Source of the DNA: CADBRN01 sp050944685 | GTDB taxonomy: Bacteria; Bacillota; Clostridia; Lachnospirales; Lachnospiraceae | Direction: 5' to 3' | DNA: 64,000 bases | NCBI GenBank assembly: GCA_050944685.1 | Contig: JBMNRP010000010.1 | Coordinates: 42,830-106,829 of the forward strand | In this document: one piece after another, positions 25,317-32,324 of the stretch | How the letters are laid out: each line of letters starts with the position of its first letter | How positions within the stretch are numbered: position 1 is the first letter of the stretch | Made by a program: the position numbers and the translations under genes | The notes under the pieces: generated by a model | Database searches by the model: none | What the model was told of the DNA's origin: nothing | What the model saw: the letters and a program-made list of their open reading frames with translations, nothing else

Positions 25317-26504
25317 ATGGAGAATCGTGTCATGATCATCGGCGCCGGAGCCTCCGGCCTGATGGCGGCTGTCACGGCCGCCCGCCTGGGAGCGAAGGTG
25401 ACCGTTCTGGAAGGGAATGACCGGCCCGGCAGAAAACTTCTCGCCAGCGGGAACGGCAAATGCAATCTGACGAATCTGATGCAGGATCCGCAGTGCTGGC
25501 ACAGCGACGATCCAGCCTTTGTGGATGAGATTATCGGCGGCTTTTCCGCGGATTCCGTCGTCGCATTTTTTACCTCTCTCGGTCTTCTGGTCATGAACCG
25601 CGACGGATGGGTCTATCCTGTGACCGAACAGTCGCAGTCCGTTCTGAATCTCCTTCTCATGGAGGCGGAGCATCTCGGTGTCCGGATCAAGACGAGAGAG
25701 CACGTGAATCAGATTCTGCCGGAACCGGACACTGTTTTTTCGGTCCGGACCGGATCCTGGACGTATCAGGCGGACCGGGTCATCGTCGCCTGCGGGAGTC
25801 CCGCTTCGACGGTCCGCGGTTCTTCCGGTGACGCCGGTGCGATAGCGGGTTCCCTCGGGATTCAGACCGCCCCGTTTCTGCCTTCCCTCGTTCCGCTCCG
25901 GGTAAGAGGGGATTTCTGCGGGAAATGGGCGGGTGTGCGTGTTCACGCGTCCGTCCGGCTTCTGGTCGACGGGAAAATCGCGGCGGCAGATACCGGTACC
26001 GTTCAGCTGACGGACTACGGCATTTCCGGCATTCCGGTTCTCCAGGTCAGCCATTTCGCTTCGGCCGCCCTGGAGGAAAAACACGATGTCTGCGCCCTTC
26101 TGGATCTGTATCCGGACGGAAGCCGGGAAGAGCTTCTGTCGGTTCTGTCCATGCGGCAAAAACTGTGTCCGTATAAATCCGCCCGGCAGCTTCTTTCCGG
26201 GCTGATTCCGGAACAGCTGATTCCGGTTCTCTGCGGGAAAAATGATACCGACCTGGCTGTGATTGCGGAAAAACTGAAAAATTTCAGGCTTTCCGTCACC
26301 GGCTGCGCCGGTCTTTCTCACGCGCAGGTGTGTTCCGGGGGAATCCTGACCTCGGAGCTGAATCTTTGTATGGAATCCACCCGGTATCCGGGGCTTTTCT
26401 TTGCCGGGGAGGCCGTCAACGTGGACGGAGCCTGCGGCGGTTACAATCTTCAGTGGGCGTGGTCGAGCGGATATACGGCAGGAAAATATGCCGCTGGTAA
26501 GTGA
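25317..26504 (+). CDS. HI0933/BaiN-family NAD(P)/FAD-dependent oxidoreductase
   Basis: The 395-residue flavoprotein starts with an FAD-binding dinucleotide fold (MIIGAGASGLMAAVTAARLG) and has the family motifs DRPGRKLLASGNGKCNLTN and a C-terminal FAD-contact segment LFFAGEAVNVDGACGGYNLQ. HI0933-like proteins are widespread; one member (BaiN) has been proposed to reduce bile-acid intermediates, but the general role is unknown. A start preceded by AAAGGAAG gives the usual N-terminus. A short terminator hairpin follows the stop. Confidence 0.87.
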   Translation: MENRVMIIGAGASGLMAAVTAARLGAKVTVLEGNDRPGRKLLASGNGKCNLTNLMQDPQCWHSDDPAFVDEIIGGFSADSVVAFFTSLGLLVMNRDGWVYPVTEQSQSVLNLLLMEAEHLGVRIKTREHVNQILPEPDTVFSVRTGSWTYQADRVIVACGSPASTVRGSSGDAGAIAGSLGIQTAPFLPSLVPLRVRGDFCGKWAGVRVHASVRLLVDGKIAAADTGTVQLTDYGISGIPVLQVSHFASAALEEKHDVCALLDLYPDGSREELLSVLSMRQKLCPYKSARQLLSGLIPEQLIPVLCGKNDTDLAVIAEKLKNFRLSVTGCAGLSHAQVCSGGILTSELNLCMESTRYPGLFFAGEAVNVDGACGGYNLQWAWSSGYTAGKYAAGK

Positions 26505-26512
26505 CACCCCGG

Positions 26513-26538
26513 ATGATCGTGTTTCGGACGATCATTTT
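26513..26538 (+). terminator. Terminator after the HI0933-like gene
   Basis: A perfect 8-bp stem ATGATCGT/ACGATCAT with loop GTTTCGG followed by TTTT. It is short but well placed between the flavoprotein gene and the rubrerythrin promoter region. Confidence 0.6.
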
Positions 26539-26555
26539 GATCATAGAAAATTCAC

Positions 26556-26584
26556 TTGTTTTGCTTTCTGGAAAATGTTATGGT
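26556..26584 (+). promoter_or_regulatory. Possible rubrerythrin promoter
   Basis: TTGTTT (26556-26561), a 17-base spacer and TATGGT (26579-26584), ~47 bases before the rubrerythrin start. Both boxes are imperfect. Confidence 0.45.
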
Positions 26585-26630
26585 GAAGCCATAAGTTTCA
26601 GACATTCTATTCATGACTGGAGGAAATATA

Positions 26631-27170
26631 ATGGCTTGTAAGTATGCAGGAACCAAGACGGAAAAGAATCTGATGGAAGCCTTTGCCGGTGAGTCGCAGG
26701 CGAGAAACAAATATTATTATTTTGCATCCGTTGCCCGGAAGGCAGGATATGAACAGATCGCCGCGCTGTTTTTGAAGACGGCGGAAAATGAGAAGGAGCA
26801 CGCGAAGCTCTGGTTCCGGGCACTGAACGGAATAGGAACAACGGAGGAAAACCTCAAAGCGGCGGCAGAAGGCGAAAACTACGAGTGGACCGATATGTAC
26901 GACCGTATGGCGAAGGAGGCGGATGAAGAAGGCTTCCATGATCTCGCGGAGCAGTTCCGGGGCGTCGCGGCAATCGAAAAAACGCATGAGGAGCGCTACC
27001 GGAAACTGCTGCAGAACATCGAAAAGGCAGAAGTTTTCAAAAAGAGCGGCGTGACCATCTGGGAATGCCGCAACTGCGGACATATCGTAATCGGGACAGA
27101 GGCTCCGGAAGTATGCCCGGTGTGCAGCCATCCTCAGAGCTTCTTTGAAGTAAGGGCGGAAAATTACTGA
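26631..27170 (+). CDS. rbr: Rubrerythrin
   Basis: A non-haem iron peroxidase protecting anaerobes from hydrogen peroxide. The 179-residue protein has a four-helix diiron domain with carboxylate motifs (AFAGESQARNKYYYFAS, ENEKEHAKLW, GVAAIEKTHEERY) and a C-terminal rubredoxin-like Fe(Cys)4 site (WECRNCGHIVIG and EVCPVCSHPQSFF). The ATG at 26631 has GGAGGAA seven bases upstream. It stands alone between a terminator-like hairpin upstream and another downstream, so it is probably monocistronic and stress-regulated. I found no PerR box that I would call. Confidence 0.95.
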   Translation: MACKYAGTKTEKNLMEAFAGESQARNKYYYFASVARKAGYEQIAALFLKTAENEKEHAKLWFRALNGIGTTEENLKAAAEGENYEWTDMYDRMAKEADEEGFHDLAEQFRGVAAIEKTHEERYRKLLQNIEKAEVFKKSGVTIWECRNCGHIVIGTEAPEVCPVCSHPQSFFEVRAENY

Positions 27171-27287
27171 AGATGTCCCTGAACCGACAGGGCGCCGGCC
27201 GGTTCTGACTGCGAAAAGCACATCTGTCTGACGGGCTGTCTGCCCGAAAAATGTTCATTTTGACTATAAAATCAATTTTTGTTAAAT

Positions 27288-27320
27288 CCCTGTATTGATC
27301 CTTTGAATACGGGGATTTTT
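27288..27320 (+). terminator. Probable terminator after rubrerythrin, inside a 240-base intergenic region
   Basis: CCCTGTATT (27288-27296) pairs with AATACGGGG (27306-27314, one G-T pair) and is followed by ATTTTT. The region 27171-27410 also holds smaller hairpins (for example CGGGC/GCCCG near 27235) and a TTGACT-16-TTAAAT promoter-like pair at 27260-27287. No gene is seen in it. Confidence 0.6.
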
Positions 27321-27410
27321 CAGGTTCGCGGATAAAGGAATCCGAATGTACATTTTCGCTCGGACGGCCTGCAACGCAACCACCGTCTCAGAATGAGAGG
27401 AAATAAGCCG

Positions 27411-29009
27411 ATGATCCAAATTTCCCAGATAAAACTGCCGATTGGTGCGGGACAGGATGAACTGATCCGGCAGATCTGCCGTCTGCTGCGGATCCGGAGA
27501 AGCGCTGTTCTTTCCTGGCAGATTGTCCGAAGATCTATTGACGCGCGCCGGAAACCGGACCTCTTTTTCGTCTATACCGTCCGGGTGCAGGCGGAGGATG
27601 AACGGAGAATCCTCCAAAAAAGGAGACATAAAAATATTACGTCAATTAATCCGGTCCGGTATCGATTCCCGACGCCCGGAGCCGGCTCCCTTGCCAGTCC
27701 TCCGGTCGTGGTCGGGGCAGGTCCCGCCGGCCTTTTTGCTGCCTACCTTCTCGCGCTGCACGGCTATCGCCCGATCCTTCTGGAGCGCGGAGAGGAGGCA
27801 GAGAATCGGACCGCTTCCGTAAACCGTTTCTGGAGAGACGGTGTTCTGGATCCCGATTCGAACGTACAGTTCGGAGAGGGCGGTGCCGGGACCTTTTCCG
27901 ACGGAAAGCTGAACACCGGCATTCACGATAAAAGCGGACGGATTTCGTTTGTTCTGGAAACGTTCGTTAAAATGGGGGCTCCCCGCGACATTCTTTTCGA
28001 CGCGAGGCCGCATCTGGGGACGGATCTTCTGACCGGAATCGTGTCGAATCTGCGAAAGGAGGTCTGCCGTCTCGGCGGGACCGTGAAATTCCGCACCCGC
28101 ATGGACGAACTGATCATCCGGGACGGGAGCGTCCGCGGTGTCCGCACCTCGGACGGTGAGATCCTGTCTTCCGAAGCGGTTGTTCTGGCAATCGGACATT
28201 CTGCCCGGGATACCTTTGAAATGCTGAGAAGAGACGGTGTCCCCATGGAGGCAAAACCTTTCGCAGTTGGCGTTCGTGTCGAGCATCCGCAGGAGATGAT
28301 CAATCTCGCGCAGTACGGATCCGCCGACCCGGGAGAAGCCGGTCCGGCTCCGTACAGACTGACCTGTCAGACGGAGAGCGGAAGAGGAGTTTATTCGTTC
28401 TGCATGTGTCCCGGAGGCTATGTGGTCAATGCGTCTTCCGAGCCAGGACGGCTCGCGGTCAACGGGATGAGCCTGCGGAACCGGAACGGAAAAAATGCGA
28501 ACAGCGCGATCGTCGTTTCGGTCGGCCCGGAGGATTTCCTCCCCTTCGCCGGTTCGGACGAAGTTCTCGCAGGGATGTATTTCCAGCGAGAACTGGAGAG
28601 ACGCGCCTGGGAGCTGGCGGAAGGCAGCATTCCCGTTCAGAGGCTCGAGGATTTCCGGCGGAACCGGCCCGGTGATGTCGGCTCCATTCATCCGGAGATG
28701 AAAGGAGCGTGGTCACCGGCGAATGTCCGTTCCGTTTTTCCGGACGAAATTTCCGGCGCCATAGCGGATGCGTTTGCGGATTTTGACCGGAAAATTGACG
28801 GCTTCGGATGCGGCGACGCAGTCCTGTCCGGCGTCGAGAGCCGCACTTCATCGCCCGTCCGGATACTACGCGAAAAGAGTGGTGAAAGTGCGATAAAAGG
28901 TCTTTTCCCCTGCGGGGAGGGTGCCGGATATGCCGGAGGAATTGTGTCAGCCGCCGTGGACGGCATGAAAATCGCCGAAAAAATTGCCGTTTGTTTTCGA
29001 AATTTTTAA
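27411..29009 (+). CDS. Uncharacterised FAD-dependent dehydrogenase (COG2509 type)
   Basis: The 532-residue flavoprotein (from the ATG at 27411) has an unusual N-terminal ~95-residue domain (ISQIKLPIGAGQDELIRQIC) followed by the FAD dinucleotide fold VVVGAGPAGLFAAYLLALHG, then NVQFGEGGAGTFSDGKLNTG and a C-terminal GLFPCGEGAGYAGGIVSAAV. This is the uncharacterised FAD-dependent dehydrogenase family common in Firmicutes and Bacteroidetes; the substrate is unknown. AGAGG lies ~10 bases before the chosen ATG; an in-frame ATG at 27393 has no ribosome-binding site. Confidence 0.85.
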   Translation: MIQISQIKLPIGAGQDELIRQICRLLRIRRSAVLSWQIVRRSIDARRKPDLFFVYTVRVQAEDERRILQKRRHKNITSINPVRYRFPTPGAGSLASPPVVVGAGPAGLFAAYLLALHGYRPILLERGEEAENRTASVNRFWRDGVLDPDSNVQFGEGGAGTFSDGKLNTGIHDKSGRISFVLETFVKMGAPRDILFDARPHLGTDLLTGIVSNLRKEVCRLGGTVKFRTRMDELIIRDGSVRGVRTSDGEILSSEAVVLAIGHSARDTFEMLRRDGVPMEAKPFAVGVRVEHPQEMINLAQYGSADPGEAGPAPYRLTCQTESGRGVYSFCMCPGGYVVNASSEPGRLAVNGMSLRNRNGKNANSAIVVSVGPEDFLPFAGSDEVLAGMYFQRELERRAWELAEGSIPVQRLEDFRRNRPGDVGSIHPEMKGAWSPANVRSVFPDEISGAIADAFADFDRKIDGFGCGDAVLSGVESRTSSPVRILREKSGESAIKGLFPCGEGAGYAGGIVSAAVDGMKIAEKIAVCFRNF

Positions 29010-29032
29010 TTATGTCTTTTTTGTTACGTGCG

Positions 29033-29061
29033 TGTACAGCCCCCAAATTCTGTGGTATGAT
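29033..29061 (+). promoter_or_regulatory. Promoter of the radC-mre operon
   Basis: TGTACA (29033-29038), a 17-base spacer and TATGAT (29056-29061) with an extended -10 TG (TGGTATGAT). It is the only good promoter seen before radC, whose start is 80 bases downstream. Confidence 0.65.
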
Positions 29062-29140
29062 TTGAAATAGATTTTTTTCTTCCCATAAGGATATTTTCTT
29101 CGTCCCGCATCTGGAAAAGAGGTAGGAAGGAATACTGCTT

Positions 29141-29866
29141 ATGAGGGAAAAACAGAAACGAAACGGATCGATCAGCCAGCTTCCGGACGACGAGCGTCCG
29201 TATGAGAAATGCATGCGGAACGGACCGGCAGGTCTCACCGATGCGGAACTGCTCGCGGTGATTCTCCGGACGGGAACGAGGGGGACCTCCTCAATCGAGC
29301 TGGCTTATAAGATTCTGGATTTGTGCACGTTTAACAAAGGGCTGACGGGGATATATCATCTGTCGGTCGGTGAACTCTGTTCAATCAGCGGAGTCGGGAA
29401 AGTGAAAGCGCTTCAGATGATCTGCATCGGGGAGCTTTCCAAACGGATTGCCCGTTCGTCCGCCTCCGACGGACTGTATTTTTCCGATCCGGCGACCATT
29501 GCCGCCTACTACATGGAGGAAATGCGGCACGAGGAGCAGGAGACGGTCCGGTGCATGATGCTGAATACCAAAAACAGGCTGCTCGGAGATATTGTACTGA
29601 CAAGGGGAACGGTCAACTTATCTCTGATATCGCCCAGGGAGATTTTTATTCAGGCGCTCTCTTTTCACGCGGTGCATCTGATTCTGGTTCACAACCACCC
29701 GAGCGGTGACGCGGAACCGAGCGAAGAAGACAGGCGTGTAACGAAACGGATCCGGGATGCAGGGGAGCTTCTCGGAATCGATCTTCTGGATCACATTATC
29801 ATAGGAGACCGGGTTTATACGAGTATGCGCGAAGAACATATTTTGGACACGAGAGGGGTTAGATGA
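29141..29866 (+). CDS. radC: RadC/YsxA family JAB-domain protein
   Basis: The 241-residue protein has an N-terminal helix-hairpin-helix region (RPYEKCMRNGPAGLTDAELL and ISGVGKVKALQM) and a C-terminal JAB/MPN-like metalloprotease fold with HNHPSGDAEPSEEDRRVTKR and LDHIIIGD, giving the HxHx7SxxD zinc motif. The historical DNA-repair role has been withdrawn for E. coli RadC and the real function is unclear. In many Firmicutes radC precedes mreBCD, as here, so the operon context is normal. mreB begins three bases after the stop. Confidence 0.92.
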   Translation: MREKQKRNGSISQLPDDERPYEKCMRNGPAGLTDAELLAVILRTGTRGTSSIELAYKILDLCTFNKGLTGIYHLSVGELCSISGVGKVKALQMICIGELSKRIARSSASDGLYFSDPATIAAYYMEEMRHEEQETVRCMMLNTKNRLLGDIVLTRGTVNLSLISPREIFIQALSFHAVHLILVHNHPSGDAEPSEEDRRVTKRIRDAGELLGIDLLDHIIIGDRVYTSMREEHILDTRGVR

Positions 29867-29869
29867 GGG

Positions 29870-30874
29870 ATGCTGCTCCATCACGGGTATGGAATTGATA
29901 TCGGGACCAGCACGGTAAAAATTTACGATCAGAAAGCGGATCGGATTCAAAAAGAGCGCGACATGATCGCAGTTATCAATAATGAGTCGGTCTATGCCGT
30001 CGGAAACGAGGCATATCATCTTCTCGGCAAAACGCCGGAAAATATTGAAGTGATCACTCCCATGGCGAACGGACGCATCAGCGACGTCTCGCTGATGGAG
30101 GCGGTTCTTCACACCCTGCTGGATCGCTGTGAAAGCAGGATCGGACAGAGCCCCGCTCTGTATTTTTCCGTGCTTCCGGATATGACGGAAATCGAGCGGA
30201 GAGCGTATCACACAATCGCTCACCGGGGTTCTCTCTACCGGAGCCGCATCTACATGATAGAGCGGCCAATTGCCGACGCCCTGTCGTTCAAAATTCCAAT
30301 CGATGAAACAAACGGCACAATGATTGTCAATATCGGCGCGCAGAGCACGGAGATATCCGTGATTGCGGATTCGCGCGTCGTAATCAGCCGGATGCTTCCG
30401 GTCGGAGGCCACAGCATCAACGAGGCCATCGTCGCTGCGGTCCGCAGAAGGAATCATTTTCTGATCAGTCCCAAGACCGCCAAGCGTCTGAAGCTGTCCC
30501 TCACGGATCTGTCCGGGGGAAAGATGGAAGCCAGGAAGGTTTATGGCATCGACACGAAGAGCGGTCTGCCCAGGCAGGGCATCGTCACCACTTATACCGT
30601 GACTTCTGCCGTGCTTTCCCAGGTCGAGATGATCACGGCGGAGATCTCCGAATTTCTGAAGAGAATTCCACCCCAGATCCGGACGAGCGTGAACCGCGAC
30701 GGCATCTATTTCTGCGGAGGGAGCACGCGTATCACCGGACTTCCGAAATTTCTGAACGATCATCTGGAATGCGCTGTCATGATTTCCGGGCACTATGATC
30801 TCAGCACGATTCATGGAATCCGCGAGGTGATTCTGAATCCGGAACTGCGGGAGTGGGCGGAATATGTCCATTGA
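29870..30874 (+). CDS. mreB: MreB-like actin-fold protein with altered ATPase motifs
   Basis: The 334-residue actin-fold protein, in the mreB position before mreC and mreD, starts with a phosphate-1 motif GIDIGTSTVKIY (8-19). The typical MreB LIEEPMAAAIG reads MIERPIADALS, so the residue at the catalytic glutamate position is Arg132; the phosphate-2 motif DIGGGTTE reads NIGAQSTE (154-161), losing the aspartate and glycines. The C-terminal TGGGALLRGL reads CGGSTRITGL. I infer weak or no ATP hydrolysis, although it may still polymerise or scaffold. MreB organises the elongation machinery under the membrane. The start follows GAGGGG. The alignment is from memory and should be verified. Confidence 0.82.
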   Translation: MLLHHGYGIDIGTSTVKIYDQKADRIQKERDMIAVINNESVYAVGNEAYHLLGKTPENIEVITPMANGRISDVSLMEAVLHTLLDRCESRIGQSPALYFSVLPDMTEIERRAYHTIAHRGSLYRSRIYMIERPIADALSFKIPIDETNGTMIVNIGAQSTEISVIADSRVVISRMLPVGGHSINEAIVAAVRRRNHFLISPKTAKRLKLSLTDLSGGKMEARKVYGIDTKSGLPRQGIVTTYTVTSAVLSQVEMITAEISEFLKRIPPQIRTSVNRDGIYFCGGSTRITGLPKFLNDHLECAVMISGHYDLSTIHGIREVILNPELREWAEYVH

Positions 30875-30938
30875 CCGCTTCCGGATCTAACATATTCTCC
30901 TGAACTTTCTGAGGGAGTTTTCAGTCAGGTAACCAGAT

Positions 30939-31793
30939 ATGAACAAGAAAAAAAAATCGAGGATCAAAAACAGACATCTGCTTGTCATTTTATCTTTTCT
31001 GTGCATCGCGGCGATCGTGCTGACTCTGACCAGCATCGTTCCGGTTGAGCCTCTGCAGAACGCTGCCGGAGTCATTATCACGCCTATCCAGAACGGGATC
31101 AATTCAGTCGGAAACTGGGTCCGCGACCGGGGAAAGGTGTTTGGTGACGTCAAGGAGCTCAAAGAAGAAAATGAGCAGCTGAAAGAAAAGGTCGCTTCCC
31201 TCGAAGAGACGAACACGACTCTTTCCATGAACCAGGACGAGCTGGAACGCCTGCGCTCTCTTTACCAGCTGGACAGCGATTACTCGCAGTACAAGAAAAT
31301 CGGAGCGAACGTGATCGCGAAGGATCCCGGAAACTGGTACAGCAGTTTTACCATCAACAAAGGAACCGACGACGGCGTGGCGGTCGACATGAATGTCGTC
31401 ACGGGTGACGGCCTCGTGGGAATTGTCACCAGCGTCGGAAAGAACTGGGCAAACGTCCAGTCGATCATCGACGACGGCGCCAATGTCAGCGGCATGACAT
31501 CGAGCACGCTGGATACCTGCATCGTTTCCGGCGATCTGAGTCTGATGGATCAGAATCTGCTGTCATTCAGCCAGATGCACACGTCAAATGATATCTCGGA
31601 AGGAGAAAAGATCGTTACATCCAATATCAGCGACAAATACCTGGAGGGAATACTGATCGGCTACGTCGACACCGTGGAAGATGATTCGAACCACCTGACC
31701 AAAACCGGTTATATCATTCCGGCGGTCGATTTTTCCCACCTTCAGGAGGTACTGGTGATCACGCAGCTCAAAGAGACGGGAGGAGATGAGTAA
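30939..31793 (+). CDS. mreC: Cell shape-determining protein MreC
   Basis: The 284-residue protein has a basic N-terminal cytoplasmic tail, one transmembrane segment (~14-33), a coiled coil (~70-110: LKEENEQLKEKVASLEETNT) and two beta-barrel domains (NWYSSFTINKGTDDGVAVDM, GLVGIVTSVGKNWANVQSII). MreC links MreB to PBP2 and RodA on the outside of the membrane. It is 64 bases after mreB and its stop codon directly abuts the mreD start. Confidence 0.92.
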   Translation: MNKKKKSRIKNRHLLVILSFLCIAAIVLTLTSIVPVEPLQNAAGVIITPIQNGINSVGNWVRDRGKVFGDVKELKEENEQLKEKVASLEETNTTLSMNQDELERLRSLYQLDSDYSQYKKIGANVIAKDPGNWYSSFTINKGTDDGVAVDMNVVTGDGLVGIVTSVGKNWANVQSIIDDGANVSGMTSSTLDTCIVSGDLSLMDQNLLSFSQMHTSNDISEGEKIVTSNISDKYLEGILIGYVDTVEDDSNHLTKTGYIIPAVDFSHLQEVLVITQLKETGGDE

Positions 31794-32324
31794 ATGCGCA
31801 GACGCATTATTGTCACGATACTCCTGATACTGGCCGCTCTGATCCTGCAGACCACCGTGATTCCGGCACTCCCGTACTTTTTTATCACGCCGAATCTTCT
31901 GCTGATTCTGGTGGTCTCCTTCGGGTTTATGTGCGGGAAAAGAACAGGCATGCTGATCGGCTTCTTTTCCGGACTGCTGATTGATCTTCTGTACGGCTCC
32001 TTTTTCGGGATTAATGCACTCTTGTACATGCTGATCGGATATGTAAACGGAATGTTCTGCAAACTGTTTTTTGACGAGGATCTGAAGGTCCCGATGCTGC
32101 TGAACGGGATCAGTGATTTTATATACGGATCGCTTTATTATATTTTCCTTTTCGCACTGAAAAAGAAACACTCCTACGGGGTTTATCTCAGATATACGAT
32201 CCTTCCGGAAGTGATTTCCACCATCCTGTTTACCATTTTGTTTTATAAGCTTCTTTTCTGGATTAACGGCAGGCTGTCTGCCCATGAAATGGAGGAACAG
32301 CAATCACCTTGGCTAGGAAGATAA
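31794..32324 (+). CDS. mreD: Rod shape-determining protein MreD
   Basis: The 176-residue protein has about five membrane segments, with GFMCGKRTGMLIGFFSGLLI and DLLYGSFFGINALLYMLIGY, typical of MreD. It works with MreC and the elongasome. Its ATG follows the mreC stop without a gap, and its 3' end overlaps the PBP2 start by 16 bases, so translation is probably coupled. Confidence 0.9.
   Translation: MRRRIIVTILLILAALILQTTVIPALPYFFITPNLLLILVVSFGFMCGKRTGMLIGFFSGLLIDLLYGSFFGINALLYMLIGYVNGMFCKLFFDEDLKVPMLLNGISDFIYGSLYYIFLFALKKKHSYGVYLRYTILPEVISTILFTILFYKLLFWINGRLSAHEMEEQQSPWLGR

Noticed and set aside
27260..27287. Promoter TTGACT-16-TTAAAT in the gap after rubrerythrin
   Set aside because: Its start site would fall inside the left arm of the terminator-like hairpin at 27288-27320, so both cannot function as drawn; the hairpin is better supported.
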